This document shows positions 1 to 9,048 of a DNA stretch of 64,000 bases, in pieces. The position numbers were made by a program, and so were the translations under genes. The notes beneath the pieces are model-generated. The model was not told where the DNA came from and did no database searches. It saw only the letters and a program-made list of their open reading frames with translations. Every line of letters starts with the position of its first letter. Position 1 is the stretch's first letter. The DNA is from Microbacterium sp. lyk4-40-TSB-66 (lineage in GTDB: Bacteria; Actinomycetota; Actinomycetes; Actinomycetales; Microbacteriaceae), in contig NZ_JARVRW010000003.1 of assembly GCF_030209475.1 (NCBI RefSeq), positions 310,001-374,000 of the forward strand. Direction: 5' to 3'.

Positions 1-14
1 GACAGGAACGGCAT
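1..14 (-). CDS. Start of an unidentified gene running off the left edge
   Basis: Only about four codons are visible. On the minus strand an ATG at position 14 follows GAGGAGGCTCCC, a strong Shine-Dalgarno at good spacing, and reads M-P-F-L before the window ends. The gene lies downstream of nucS on the same strand and could be co-transcribed with it. Nothing can be said about its function. Confidence 0.4.
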
Positions 15-118
15 GGGAGCCTCCTCAGGGGGCGAGAGCGGACTGATCGTTCGAGTCTGCGCCGGAACCCGCTGTCCGTCCCCGGAATTCACCCGCCCGC
101 GAGGCAGGATCACGAGGA

Positions 119-817
119 TCAGAACAGGCGGGGTGCGCCCGACTGAACGCCCTTCATCTCGTCGTAATCGAGGGTGAGACAGCGGATGCCGCGGTCGGTC
201 GCCAGCACGCGCGCCTGCGGCTTGATCTCTTGCGCGGCGTAGACACCCGTGACCGGCGCGAGCAAGGGGTCGCGGTTGAGCAGCTCGAGATAGCGCGTGA
301 GCTGTTCGACGCCGTCGATGTCGCCGCGACGCTTCACCTCGATCGCGACGGTGCCGCGACCGTCGTCGTTGCGCAGGAGCAGGTCGACCGGTCCGATGGC
401 GGTCGGGTACTCGCGACGGACGAGCGTGAGGTTCTCGCCGACCACCGACACCTGCTCCGCCAGCAGGCGCTGCAGGTCGGCCTCGACGCCGTCTTTGATG
501 AGGCCGGGATCGACGCCCAGGTCGTGGGCGGTGTCGTGGAAGATCTCGTGGATGCGCACCAGCAGCGCGTCACCGGTCTTGGCGTGCGTGACGCGCCAGC
601 GTTCGATCACCCCGTCTTCGAGGTCGACCTCGTCGGGCTGCTCCATCGTGAGCGCGCAGGGCGGGCTCATCCAATTGAGCGGCTTGTACGAGCCGCCGTC
701 GGAGTGGACGAGCAGGCTCCCGTCACCCTTGTGCACGAGCAGGCGGGTGGCGAGGGGCAGATGCGCGTTGAGGCGGCCGGTGTAATCGACGGAGCAACGG
801 GCGATGACGAGACGCAC
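119..817 (-). CDS. nucS: Endonuclease NucS (mismatch-specific)
   Basis: NucS cuts both strands at certain mismatches and supplies mismatch correction in actinobacteria that lack MutS/MutL. The 232 residues are family length. The C-terminal half has the RecB-like nuclease core: GPVD (D145), E160-V-K162, and Q172-x3-Y176. The N-terminal half is the DNA-binding and dimerisation domain. The protein ends in PRLF, fitting the short C-terminal sliding-clamp-binding peptide known in the family. The start is GTG at 817. There is no Shine-Dalgarno; a TAGGCT hexamer ends 6 nt upstream, so the mRNA is probably leaderless. The gene is convergent with nothing and sits just before the end of the MFS gene, on the same strand. 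Confidence 0.93.
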   Translation of the reverse strand: MRLVIARCSVDYTGRLNAHLPLATRLLVHKGDGSLLVHSDGGSYKPLNWMSPPCALTMEQPDEVDLEDGVIERWRVTHAKTGDALLVRIHEIFHDTAHDLGVDPGLIKDGVEADLQRLLAEQVSVVGENLTLVRREYPTAIGPVDLLLRNDDGRGTVAIEVKRRGDIDGVEQLTRYLELLNRDPLLAPVTGVYAAQEIKPQARVLATDRGIRCLTLDYDEMKGVQSGAPRLF

Positions 818-823
818 CCGTCG

Positions 824-829
824 AGCCTA
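824..829 (-). promoter_or_regulatory. -10 hexamer of nucS, leaderless spacing
   Basis: TAGGCT on the minus strand, followed by exactly 6 nt and the GTG start of nucS. This is the TANNNT-N6-start arrangement typical of leaderless actinobacterial transcripts. No clear -35 element. Confidence 0.45.
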
Positions 830-2065
830 ATCGCGCCGCGCGGGTTCCCTGGCGGGCTCGGCCACCGGGAGGGGCTTGGCCGCACCCGAGAAGAGCCCGG
901 ATGCCACGATCAGCCCGACCACGATGAGCAGTGTGTTCAGCAGGCCGATGTGGTCGCCGATCCACCCGAGGATGGGCGGGCCGCACAGGAACGCGACGTA
1001 GCCGATGGTGGCCGCCGCGGCGACGCGCGAGGCGGCCTTGGCGGGATCGTCGGCGGCGGCCGACATGCCGATGGGGAAGCCGAGCGAGGCGCCGAGACCC
1101 CACAGGGCGGCACCGACGAAGACGAGGGGTCCGAACGGGGCGAGGATGAACAGCAGCAGGCCCGCCGCCGCGGTGCCGGCCAGCACGCGCAGCACCAGCA
1201 CGCGGCCGAAACGGTCGACGACGGGGCCGCCAACGATGCGGCCCGCGGTCATGGCGACGGAGAAGACGGCGAGCACGGCCGGCCCCGCCTCTTCGGGAGC
1301 GCCGTGGCCGTAGACCACCGCCGAGGGCAGCCAGTCGTTCGCGCTCCCCTCGGCGAACGCCATGCCGAGCATGATGACGCCGAGCGTGTAGGTGCGGGGC
1401 TCGCGCCACGCCTCCAGCGACACCGCGAGGCGTTCGCGCCAGTGGGCGCGTTCTTCGGCGGCGGGGGCGTCCATCGCGACCTCCGCGCGCGGCACGTTGG
1501 CCACGGCGACGAACGCGACGACGAGGATCACCACGCCCATCGCCACGCAGTGCGCCATGACCGGGATGTCCAGGCTCACGGCGAGGAAACCGAGGCCCGC
1601 GCCGATCACGGTCCCGAAGCTGAAGAAGGCGTGCAGGAGGGGCATGATCGTGCGGCTGGTGGCCTTCTCGAGCGCGGCGCCCTCGACGTTCATCATCACG
1701 TCGACCGCGCCGTTGCCGAAACCGAAGAGGGCCAGACCCACGAGGGCGACACCGAAGAGCTGCAGCGTGTCGGCACCGAACCCGATGACCGCCAGCCCGA
1801 TGCCCACGAGCACGAGCGCGACGAGCATGCCCGAGCGCGCACCGATTCGCGCCATGACGGCGGGGGCGATGGAGAGGCCGATGATGGATGCCACGCCCAT
1901 GCCGAGCAGGAGCAGTCCCACGCCGGAGTTCTCGATGCCGAGGGACTCGCGGATGGCGGGCACGCGCGACGCCCAGGTCGAGATGCTGAGGCCGCTCGCG
2001 AGGAAGATCGCGCAGATCGCGATGTGCCAGCGCACGAGCTGCGAGCGGGTCAACGTGGAGTGCAT
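827..2065 (-). CDS. MFS transporter, MosC/YbjJ-like
   Basis: This 412-residue protein has about twelve hydrophobic segments arranged as two six-helix bundles joined by a basic cytoplasmic loop near the middle. An early R-V-P-A-I-R-E motif and a GFGNGAVDVMMN motif in the fourth to fifth helices resemble the MosC/YbjJ branch of the major facilitator superfamily. The substrate is unknown; these proteins are usually thought of as exporters. It is divergent from a LacI regulator, and the 77-bp gap holds a twin palindrome, so the pair is probably a regulator and its target. The ATG at 2065 has no Shine-Dalgarno and lies 6 nt after TAGAGT. Confidence 0.85.
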   Translation of the reverse strand: MHSTLTRSQLVRWHIAICAIFLASGLSISTWASRVPAIRESLGIENSGVGLLLLGMGVASIIGLSIAPAVMARIGARSGMLVALVLVGIGLAVIGFGADTLQLFGVALVGLALFGFGNGAVDVMMNVEGAALEKATSRTIMPLLHAFFSFGTVIGAGLGFLAVSLDIPVMAHCVAMGVVILVVAFVAVANVPRAEVAMDAPAAEERAHWRERLAVSLEAWREPRTYTLGVIMLGMAFAEGSANDWLPSAVVYGHGAPEEAGPAVLAVFSVAMTAGRIVGGPVVDRFGRVLVLRVLAGTAAAGLLLFILAPFGPLVFVGAALWGLGASLGFPIGMSAAADDPAKAASRVAAAATIGYVAFLCGPPILGWIGDHIGLLNTLLIVVGLIVASGLFSGAAKPLPVAEPAREPARRD

Positions 2066-2071
2066 GTGGAC

Positions 2072-2077
2072 ACTCTA
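2072..2077 (-). promoter_or_regulatory. -10 hexamer of the MFS gene, leaderless spacing
   Basis: TAGAGT on the minus strand, then 6 nt, then the ATG at 2065. The operator at 2079-2090 begins 1 bp upstream, in the promoter spacer, where a bound repressor would block RNA polymerase. Confidence 0.5.
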
Positions 2078-2078
2078 A

Positions 2079-2110
2079 CGAATCGATTCGACATCGATCG
2101 AATCGATTCG
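2079..2110. promoter_or_regulatory. Twin LacI-family operator
   Basis: Two identical 12-bp perfect palindromes, CGAATCGATTCG, lie at 2079-2090 and 2099-2110. Their centres are 20 bp apart, about two helical turns, so two dimers could bind on one face of the helix. An ATCGAT sits between them. The element lies between divergent genes for an MFS transporter and a LacI-family protein and overlaps both inferred promoters. Autoregulation plus control of the transporter is the simplest reading. Confidence 0.75.
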
Positions 2111-2130
2111 GGATCAGTGCGCTCGCCGGG

Positions 2131-2136
2131 TAGCAT
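2131..2136 (+). promoter_or_regulatory. -10 hexamer of the first lacI-type gene, leaderless spacing
   Basis: TAGCAT followed by 6 nt and the GTG start at 2143. The right operator palindrome (2099-2110) would cover the -35 region. Confidence 0.5.
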
Positions 2137-2142
2137 CGCCCC

Positions 2143-3186
2143 GTGAGCACCCGACGCGCGACCATCAACGACGTCGCCCGCGAAGCCGGCGTCTCGCCGT
2201 CGACCGCGTCGGTCGTCTTCAGTGGGAAGACGCCGACCTCGGAGGCGACCCGTGCCCGCGTGCTCGCCGCGGCGGAGAGCCTGGGTTACACCGGCCCCGA
2301 CCCCCGCGCGGCGTCGCTGCGGAGAGGCCGCTCGGGCATCGTCGGGGTCGTCTTCGACCAGCACCTGGGCACCGCCTTCCTCGACCCGGTCACCACGCAC
2401 ATGATGGACGGCCTCGCCGACGGCGTCTCGCGACTCGGCGCTGCCCTGTTGCTGCTCCGCGACGACGGCGTGACCGTGAGCGAGCCGTCACTGCACACCG
2501 CGCCCATCGACGCCGCCGTCCTGATCGGCTGCAGCCCCCGCATGCGCGATTCGCTCGAGATCGTTCGGGGGCGCGGCATCCCGGTCGTGGTGGTCGAGGG
2601 CGACGCGGGCGAAGGCGTCCCTCGCGTTCTGCTCGACAACGCCGACGCACAGCGGGCGGCCGCCCGCCACCTCGCCGACCTGGGGCACGACGACGTCGTG
2701 ATCGTCACCCTGCCGGTCGACACCCTGCGACGACGCGGATGGCTCGCTCCCGACGCCGTCATCGGCGTCGACGTCACCGCTGACCGGCTGCGAGGCGCGC
2801 GACAGGTGTTCCCGGACGCGCCCGCACTCGCCGCGGCGACCAGCTCGATCGACGAGGGCGCGATCGCCGGGCGCACGATCTTCGCCGAACGTCGGCCCAC
2901 CGCGATCATCGCCCAGAGCGACCTGCTCGCCGCCGGGATCATCCGCGCCGCGGAGGAAGCGGGTCTCCGTGTGCCGCAGGACGTCAGCGTCACCGGTTTC
3001 GACGGGGTGGTGGTCGACGGGCTCGCCCCTCACGTGCTGACCACCCTCGTGCAGCCCGCCACCGCGAAGGGGCGCGCCGCGGGCGAGGCCGTGGCCGCGA
3101 TGCTGGAGGATACGGTGCCCTCGGGGCTCGACCTCGAGTGCACCTTCCGGGTCGGGACCACGACGGGCCCGCCGCCTACCACGTGA
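2143..3186 (+). CDS. LacI-family transcriptional regulator (1)
   Basis: The 347-residue protein begins with a canonical LacI helix-turn-helix (residues about 5-25: INDVAREAGVSPSTAS), then a hinge helix near residue 50 and a periplasmic-binding-protein-like effector domain to the end. The effector is unknown. It is divergent from the MFS gene with a twin palindromic operator between them, so it most likely represses the transporter and itself. The GTG start at 2143 places the helix-turn-helix at the usual distance from the N-terminus and fits a leaderless start after TAGCAT. The effector domain ends in a proline/threonine-rich tail. Confidence 0.9.
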   Translation: MSTRRATINDVAREAGVSPSTASVVFSGKTPTSEATRARVLAAAESLGYTGPDPRAASLRRGRSGIVGVVFDQHLGTAFLDPVTTHMMDGLADGVSRLGAALLLLRDDGVTVSEPSLHTAPIDAAVLIGCSPRMRDSLEIVRGRGIPVVVVEGDAGEGVPRVLLDNADAQRAAARHLADLGHDDVVIVTLPVDTLRRRGWLAPDAVIGVDVTADRLRGARQVFPDAPALAAATSSIDEGAIAGRTIFAERRPTAIIAQSDLLAAGIIRAAEEAGLRVPQDVSVTGFDGVVVDGLAPHVLTTLVQPATAKGRAAGEAVAAMLEDTVPSGLDLECTFRVGTTTGPPPTT

Positions 3187-3196
3187 GGCGAGTAGG

Positions 3197-3225
3197 TGCC
3201 GAGACTCTCATGCGCCGCATAGAAT
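3197..3225 (+). promoter_or_regulatory. Candidate promoter of the Mrp operon
   Basis: TGCCGA (3197-3202) and TAGAAT (3220-3225) with a 17-bp spacer. The leader of about 50 nt carries the Shine-Dalgarno GAGGAGG before the ATG at 3283. The -35 is a weak match. Confidence 0.4.
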
Positions 3226-3282
3226 AGGTCCGACACCCCGAGAGCCCGGGCAACCGCCCGTCGACCCCGAGGAGGCCCACGC

Positions 3283-6210
3283 ATGCTGGTGTTCCTCGGC
3301 GCGTTCGCGGCACTTCCGCTGCTGCTCCCCTGGCTGGTCTCGCGCATCGGAGCCCGCGCTTTCTTCGTGGCCGCCGTGCTGCCGTTGCTGGCGTTCGTGC
3401 ACGCCGTCACGCTCGCCCCCGCGGTGTTCGCCGGCGACATTCCGTTCGAGGAATACCGCTGGATCCCCGCGATCGACGTCTCGCTCTCGATGCGGATGGA
3501 CGTGCTCGGGTGGCTGTTGACCCTCGTGGTCACCGGCGTCGGCGCTCTCGTCATGCTCTACTGCCGCTGGTACTTCCGTGGCAAGACCCAGGGCGTCGGG
3601 CAGTTCTCGGCCGTCCTGCTGGCCTTCGCCGGCGCGATGTACGGGCTCGTGCTGACCGACGACATCGTCGTGCTGATCATGCTGTGGGAGATCACCAGCG
3701 TGCTGTCGTACCTGCTCATCGGGTACTACCACGCCCGATCCTCGAGCCGGCGTGCGGCCCTGCAGGCGCTCCTGGTGACGACCCTGGGCGGCCTGGTCAT
3801 GCTGATCGGCGTCGTGCTCATGGTCGTGCAGGCGGGCACGTCGAGCCTGTCGGCCATCCTCGCCGACCCGCCGACAGGCACCGTCGTCGACATCGCCGTG
3901 CTTCTGCTGCTCGTCGGTGCGTTGAGCAAGTCGGCCATCTTCCCCTTCCACTTCTGGCTGCCCGGTGCGATGGCCGCCCCCACCCCCGTCAGCGCCTATC
4001 TGCACGCCGCGGCGATGGTGAAGGCCGGTATCTACCTGATCGCGCGGCTCGCGCCCGGTTTCGCGGAGACGCCGTTCTGGCGCCCGACGCTGATCACGCT
4101 CGGTGTGTTCACGATGCTGCTGGGCGGTTTCCAGGCGCTGCGCGAGCGCGACCTCAAGCGCATCCTCGCGTTCGGCACGGTCAGTCAGCTGGGTTTCCTC
4201 ACCGTCATGCTCGGCTACGGCACGCGGGATGCCGCTCTCGCCGGCGTCGCGCTCCTACTCAGCCATGCGCTGTTCAAGTCGTGCCTCTTCCTCATCGTCG
4301 GCGTCATCGACCGCCAGTTGAACACCCGCGACATCGGACAACTCTCCGGACTCGGGCGCCAGGCCCCGGTGATGGCCACGGCGTCGTTCATCGCGATCGG
4401 ATCGATGGCCGGCGTCATCCCCACCCTGGGTTTCGTCGCGAAAGAGACGGCGCTCACCGCGCTGCTGCACGAGGCGGAAGCGGGCGCCGGGTGGGGGATC
4501 GTGGCGCTGATCGGCGTCGTGCTCGGCTCGGCCCTCACGGCGGCGTACGGCATCCGGTTCCTGTGGGGCGCCTACTGGACCAAGCGCGACGTCGAGACGA
4601 CCGACTGGCCGGACCCCCCGATCGGGTTCCTCTCGGCGCCGGTCCTGCTCGCCGCCGCCTCGCTCGTGCTCGGCTTCCTGTCGCCGATCGTCGACCACTG
4701 GCTCGCGCCGTACGCCGACGGCGTTCCCGAGGCGACGCCGGGTGTCCCCGCGCCCGACTACCCCTACCACCTGGCGCTCTGGCACGGCCTGGAGCCGGCG
4801 CTGTTCATCTCGCTCGGCACCCTCGCGCTCGGCGCCGGCGTGTTCTGGGTTGTGCGCAAGACGCAGCTCCACAAGCGCCGGCGCGTGCTCCCGTTCACGG
4901 CGAACGACGCGTACAACCTCACGCTGCGGTCCATCGACCATTCGTCCGAGTGGATCACGGCGCGGTTCCAGCGCGGCTCGCTGCCGTTCTACGTGGGCAC
5001 GATCTTCGTGGTCCTCGTCGTGGCCGAGGGCACCGCCCTGCTGGCGTCCAACGAGTGGCGCGCCCAGCTCGACGCCTGGCAGTCGCCGACGCAGCTCATC
5101 TCGGCGCCGATCATGATCGCAGCCGGCATCCTCGCCGTTCGGGCACGCAAGCGGTACACCGGTGTCGCGCTCGTGTCGGTGACCGGGCTCGGCATGGTCG
5201 TGCTCTTCGCGACGAGCGGGGCGCCCGACCTCGCCCTCACGCAGGTGCTCATCGAGACCGTCACGCTCGTGGTGTTCGCCCTCGTGCTGCGGCGCCTGCC
5301 GGCGCGCATGGGCGAGCAGAACGAATCGGTCGCACCGATCGCCCGGGCCGTCCTGGGCGCCGGTGTCGGATTGACCATGGCGCTGGTCGCCATCGTCGCG
5401 ACCGGTGCCCGGCAGGACCTGCCCGTGTCACTCGAATGGCCGCCGCTGGCCTACGAGATCGGCCACGGGCGCAACGTCGTCAACGTCGCTCTCGTCGACC
5501 TCCGCGGGTGGGACACGATGGGCGAGCTCTCGGTGCTCGTTCTCGCGGCCACGGGTGTGGCATCCCTCGTCTTCATCACCGACCGCAGCGACAACCTCGC
5601 CCGTCGCTCGGGTACCGCCCGCAGCGTCGTGGGCCTCGGTCGTCGGCGCCCGCTGGTCGAGACCGACGAGGGCGTCCGCGCCCAGCGCGTCGGCGAGACC
5701 GGTGCCCCGCGCGCCTGGCTCGTCTCGGGGGCCAAGGTGCAGCCCGAGAACCGCTCGATCCTGCTCGAGATCGTCATCCGGGTGCTGTTCCACTCGGTCA
5801 TGATCGTGTCGCTCTACCTGCTGTTCGCGGGGCACAACCTGCCGGGTGGCGGGTTCGCCGGCGGTCTCGTCGCGGGTATGGGCCTGGTGATGCGCTACAT
5901 CGCGGGCGGACGGTGGGAGCTGGGGGCGGCCGCGCCCACCGACGCCGGACGCCTCCTCGGCGCGGGCATGGCGATCGCCGTGCTGTGCGCACTCGCGCCC
6001 ATGTTCTTCGGGTTCGCCCCGCTGCAGAGCTTCACCTTCGAAGGGGAACTGCCGGTCATCGGCCATTGGGAGTTCGTGACCAGCACCATCTTCGACATCG
6101 GCGTCTACCTGGTCGTCATCGGACTCGTGCTCGACGTGCTCCGCAGCCTCGGCGCCGAGGTCGACCGGCAGTCGCAGCGACCGGAGGACGCGGAGGTGGT
6201 GTCCGCGTGA
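3283..6210 (+). CDS. mrpA: Na+/H+ antiporter Mrp subunit A fused to subunit B
   Basis: The 975-residue integral membrane protein is the large subunit of the Mrp (Mnh) multi-subunit cation/proton antiporter. Residues about 1-650 are the NuoL-like proton channel, with the conserved lysine stretch LSKSAIFPFHFWLPGAM in the central helices. A DUF4040-like region follows (SGAPDLALTQVLIETVTL). Residues about 820-955 are a complete MnhB domain (LFAGHNLPGGGFAGGLVAG), so A and B are one polypeptide and no separate mrpB exists. The start is ATG at 3283 after GAGGAGG. Its TGA overlaps the GTG of mrpC. The complex expels Na+ and helps pH homeostasis. Confidence 0.95.
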   Translation: MLVFLGAFAALPLLLPWLVSRIGARAFFVAAVLPLLAFVHAVTLAPAVFAGDIPFEEYRWIPAIDVSLSMRMDVLGWLLTLVVTGVGALVMLYCRWYFRGKTQGVGQFSAVLLAFAGAMYGLVLTDDIVVLIMLWEITSVLSYLLIGYYHARSSSRRAALQALLVTTLGGLVMLIGVVLMVVQAGTSSLSAILADPPTGTVVDIAVLLLLVGALSKSAIFPFHFWLPGAMAAPTPVSAYLHAAAMVKAGIYLIARLAPGFAETPFWRPTLITLGVFTMLLGGFQALRERDLKRILAFGTVSQLGFLTVMLGYGTRDAALAGVALLLSHALFKSCLFLIVGVIDRQLNTRDIGQLSGLGRQAPVMATASFIAIGSMAGVIPTLGFVAKETALTALLHEAEAGAGWGIVALIGVVLGSALTAAYGIRFLWGAYWTKRDVETTDWPDPPIGFLSAPVLLAAASLVLGFLSPIVDHWLAPYADGVPEATPGVPAPDYPYHLALWHGLEPALFISLGTLALGAGVFWVVRKTQLHKRRRVLPFTANDAYNLTLRSIDHSSEWITARFQRGSLPFYVGTIFVVLVVAEGTALLASNEWRAQLDAWQSPTQLISAPIMIAAGILAVRARKRYTGVALVSVTGLGMVVLFATSGAPDLALTQVLIETVTLVVFALVLRRLPARMGEQNESVAPIARAVLGAGVGLTMALVAIVATGARQDLPVSLEWPPLAYEIGHGRNVVNVALVDLRGWDTMGELSVLVLAATGVASLVFITDRSDNLARRSGTARSVVGLGRRRPLVETDEGVRAQRVGETGAPRAWLVSGAKVQPENRSILLEIVIRVLFHSVMIVSLYLLFAGHNLPGGGFAGGLVAGMGLVMRYIAGGRWELGAAAPTDAGRLLGAGMAIAVLCALAPMFFGFAPLQSFTFEGELPVIGHWEFVTSTIFDIGVYLVVIGLVLDVLRSLGAEVDRQSQRPEDAEVVSA

Positions 6211-6890
6211 GCATCTCCCTCGTGCTGATCATCGTCATGGCCGTGCTCTTCGCGTGCGGCGTCTACGCCATGCTCGAGCGCAGCCTCACCCGCGTGCTGA
6301 TCGGCTTCCTGCTGCTCGGCAACGCCGCGAACCTCCTGCTGCTCGTCGTCATGGGAGCGCCCGGGCGCGCACCGTTCTACGACGGTGGCGAGACGGATGC
6401 CGCGGACATGTCCGACGCTCTGCCCCAGGCGCTGACCCTCACCGCCATCGTGATCACCTTCGGTATCTCCGCCTTCCTGCTCGCGCTCATCTACCGCTCG
6501 TGGCAGCTGGGGCAGGCCGACACGGTCGTCGACGACGCCGACGACGTCGCCCTGCGCACGCGCACGGCCGCCGAGGTCGAGGACGCCATGGACGAGGAGT
6601 CGCGCTCCGACGACGACGACTTCACGACCGACTTCGTCGGCGACGTCGCCTCGCCCATCCGCGTGCTCCACCAGGGCGACCTGTCACAGCTCGTCGACGA
6701 CGCCCCGGTCGACCGCGTGGCGGTGCAGCGCGATCAGCCCGGTGCCCATGAACCCGGTGCCCGCGAACCCGGTGCGCCTGAACCCGGTGCGCCTGAACCC
6801 CGTGCCGGCGGACCCCGTGCCGGCGGACCCCGCGCCGAGGCACCCCGCGACGGCGACCCCCGCGACTCCCAGGACGGTGATCGCCCGTGA
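6207..6890 (+). CDS. mrpC: Na+/H+ antiporter Mrp subunit C with long repetitive tail
   Basis: A NuoK-like subunit with three hydrophobic helices in the first ~105 residues, including the family stretch LPQALTLTAIVITFGISAFLLAL. The start is GTG at 6207, overlapping the mrpA stop by 4 bp; the reading frame is open far upstream, so this overlap decides the start. At 227 residues it is about twice the usual length: an acidic segment (residues about 110-175) is followed by a proline/glycine-rich tail built from short repeats of the type PGAxE and PRAGG. The tail is probably cytoplasmic and disordered. Its stop overlaps mrpD. Confidence 0.93.
   Translation: MSISLVLIIVMAVLFACGVYAMLERSLTRVLIGFLLLGNAANLLLLVVMGAPGRAPFYDGGETDAADMSDALPQALTLTAIVITFGISAFLLALIYRSWQLGQADTVVDDADDVALRTRTAAEVEDAMDEESRSDDDDFTTDFVGDVASPIRVLHQGDLSQLVDDAPVDRVAVQRDQPGAHEPGAREPGAPEPGAPEPRAGGPRAGGPRAEAPRDGDPRDSQDGDRP
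6747..6845 (+). repeat. 15-bp tandem repeats coding the MrpC tail
   Basis: Degenerate 15-bp units related to CCCGGTGCGCCTGAA, then units related to CCCCGTGCCGGCGGA, encode the repetitive P-G-A-x-E and P-R-A-G-G peptide. All changes keep the frame. Confidence 0.7.
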
Positions 6891-8443
6891 GCGCGCTCGT
6901 ACCCCTCCTCGTCGGCATCCCCCTCATCGGTGCCGCGATCAACCTCGTCTTCGGGCGCCGCAAGAAGGTGCAGATCGTCGTGTCCGTCGCCTCGCTGGCG
7001 GCGGTGCTCGTGCTGGGCGCGGTCCTGCTCGTGGCCGTCGACTCCGGCGGTCCCATCGCGGTGGCGATCGCGGGCTGGGCCATTCCGTTCGGCATCGTGC
7101 TCTACGTCGACGTGCTCGCAGCCCTGCTCGTGGTCATCACGAGCATCGTGCTGCTCGCGGTGCTGTTGTTCTCGATCGGTCAGGGAGCCGCCGACAACGA
7201 CGAAGACACCCCGGTCTCGATCTTCTACCCGGCGTACCTGATCCTGGGTGCGGGCATCTTCAACGCCTTCATCGCGGGCGACCTGTTCAACCTCTACGTC
7301 GGGTTCGAGATCCTGCTCGTCGCCTCGTACGTGTTGATCACGCTCGGCGGCACGGAGTCTCGCATCCGCACCGGCGTCGTCTACATCGTCGTTTCCCTGG
7401 TGTCGTCGATCCTGTTCCTCGCCGCGATCGCGATGGTCTACGGCGCCCTCGGCACGGTCAATATGGTGCAGATCAGCGAGCGCATGGCCCTGCTGCCGCA
7501 GGACACGCAGACGATCCTGCACCTGCTGCTGCTGCTCGCCTTCGCGATCAAGGCCGCCGTCTTCCCGCTGTCGTTCTGGCTGCCGGACTCGTACCCGACC
7601 GCCCCCGCGCCGGTCACCGCGGTGTTCGCGGGGTTGCTCACAAAGGTCGGCGTCTACGCGATCATCCGCACCGAGACGCAGTTGTTCGTGGCGAACGACC
7701 TGAACTTCCTGCTGATGATGGTCGCGCTCGCGACGATGATCGTCGGCATCCTGGGCGCCGTCGCGCAGGCCGAGCTCAAGCGCATCCTGTCGTTCACGCT
7801 CGTGAGCCACATCGGCTACATGATCTTCGGACTCGCCATCAACACGCCCCTGGCGATCGGGGCGACGATCTACTACATCGTCCACCACATCATCGTCCAG
7901 ACGACACTGTTCCTGGCCGTGGGGCTCATCGAGCGCCGTGCGGGGAGCACGTCGATCCTGAAGGTGAAGGGTCTGATGCGCGCCGCGCCCCTACTGGCGG
8001 TGCTGTACTTCATCCCGGCGATCAACCTCGGCGGTCTCCCACCGTTCTCGGGCTTCATCGGCAAGTACGCACTGTTCGACGCCGCGGCCCAGGTGGGCAC
8101 CCCCGTCATGATGGTGCTCATCGTCGGGGGGATCGTGACCTCGATCCTCACCCTGTACGCCCTCATGCGGGCGTGGAACCTGTCGTTCTGGCGGGAGGAC
8201 GACGACTCGGCCGAGACGACCGAGCGCATCGCCTACCTCGGCAACGCCCCCGCCGCCACGATCTCGACCGAGCGCCGCACGATCCCCCGGATCATGACCT
8301 TCGCGACCGCCGGCATGGTCGTGGTGACCCTCTCGCTGACGGTCTTCGCCGGTCCGCTGCTCGACATGTGCCTGCGCGCCGGTGAGACGATCGCCGAAGG
8401 CGTCAGCCTCGTGCAGCTGCAGGAACAGGCGGGCGAGCAATGA
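6887..8443 (+). CDS. mrpD: Na+/H+ antiporter Mrp subunit D
   Basis: A 518-residue NuoM/NuoN-like proton-translocating subunit with about 14 hydrophobic segments. The conserved charged stretch FAIKAAVFPLSFWLPDSYP and a downstream AELKRILSFTLVSHIGYM motif are typical. The GTG start at 6887 overlaps the mrpC stop by 4 bp, and its TGA overlaps the ATG of mrpE, so translation is probably coupled throughout the operon. Confidence 0.96.
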   Translation: MSALVPLLVGIPLIGAAINLVFGRRKKVQIVVSVASLAAVLVLGAVLLVAVDSGGPIAVAIAGWAIPFGIVLYVDVLAALLVVITSIVLLAVLLFSIGQGAADNDEDTPVSIFYPAYLILGAGIFNAFIAGDLFNLYVGFEILLVASYVLITLGGTESRIRTGVVYIVVSLVSSILFLAAIAMVYGALGTVNMVQISERMALLPQDTQTILHLLLLLAFAIKAAVFPLSFWLPDSYPTAPAPVTAVFAGLLTKVGVYAIIRTETQLFVANDLNFLLMMVALATMIVGILGAVAQAELKRILSFTLVSHIGYMIFGLAINTPLAIGATIYYIVHHIIVQTTLFLAVGLIERRAGSTSILKVKGLMRAAPLLAVLYFIPAINLGGLPPFSGFIGKYALFDAAAQVGTPVMMVLIVGGIVTSILTLYALMRAWNLSFWREDDDSAETTERIAYLGNAPAATISTERRTIPRIMTFATAGMVVVTLSLTVFAGPLLDMCLRAGETIAEGVSLVQLQEQAGEQ

Positions 8444-9048
8444 GCCCGTCGCGTCGCTCGCAGGTCTCGCTGTTCCTGCATCAGCTGCCGCTACTGGTGT
8501 GGCTGGTGGCATTGTGGATGCTGCTGTGGGGCCAGCTCACCTGGCTCGCCCTGATCACCGGCCTGGTCATGGCCGTCTTCGTCACGCGCGTGTACCGTCT
8601 CCCCCCGGTCGAGCTGTCGGGTCGCATCAACCTCTGGTACGGATTCGTCTTCGTCATCACCTTCCTCGGTGCGGTCGTCAAGGGATCGCTCATCGTCGCC
8701 TGGCAGGTGCTCGACTTCCGCCGGCAACCCGGGGCGGCGATCATCGCGGTCCCGCTCCGCGTGGACGACGACGTCATCATGGCGCACACGGCGGTCACGG
8801 CATCCCTCATCCCGGGTTCGCTCATCGTCGACGTCGACCGCGAGAACCGCACGCTCTTCCTGCACACGATCGGCGTGCGCAGTGACGAGGATGCCGAGCA
8901 TCAGCGCCGCGTCGTGCTCCGGTGGGAAGCCCGGATCACGCGTGCCGTCGGGTCGAAGGAAGAGCTCCTGGAGCTGGAGGCGCGCATTGCCGACAGCTCC
9001 GCCCACGACGCCGACGCGCCCCCCGGAGAGCGGAGGACCTCGCCGTGA
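8440..9048 (+). CDS. mrpE: Na+/H+ antiporter Mrp subunit E
   Basis: The 202-residue MnhE-family subunit has hydrophobic helices in its first ~85 residues and a cytoplasmic alpha/beta part after that, with the family motif TASLIPGSLIVDVD. It starts at ATG 8440 within the mrpD stop and ends in the GTG of mrpF. The final 20 residues are a non-conserved Asp/Ala-rich tail. Confidence 0.95.
   Translation: MSPSRRSQVSLFLHQLPLLVWLVALWMLLWGQLTWLALITGLVMAVFVTRVYRLPPVELSGRINLWYGFVFVITFLGAVVKGSLIVAWQVLDFRRQPGAAIIAVPLRVDDDVIMAHTAVTASLIPGSLIVDVDRENRTLFLHTIGVRSDEDAEHQRRVVLRWEARITRAVGSKEELLELEARIADSSAHDADAPPGERRTSP

Noticed and set aside
230..2146. 638-codon plus-strand open frame across nucS and the MFS gene
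   Set aside because: It is antisense to two recognisable genes and its product is Asp/Glu/Arg/His-rich low complexity typical of a GC shadow.
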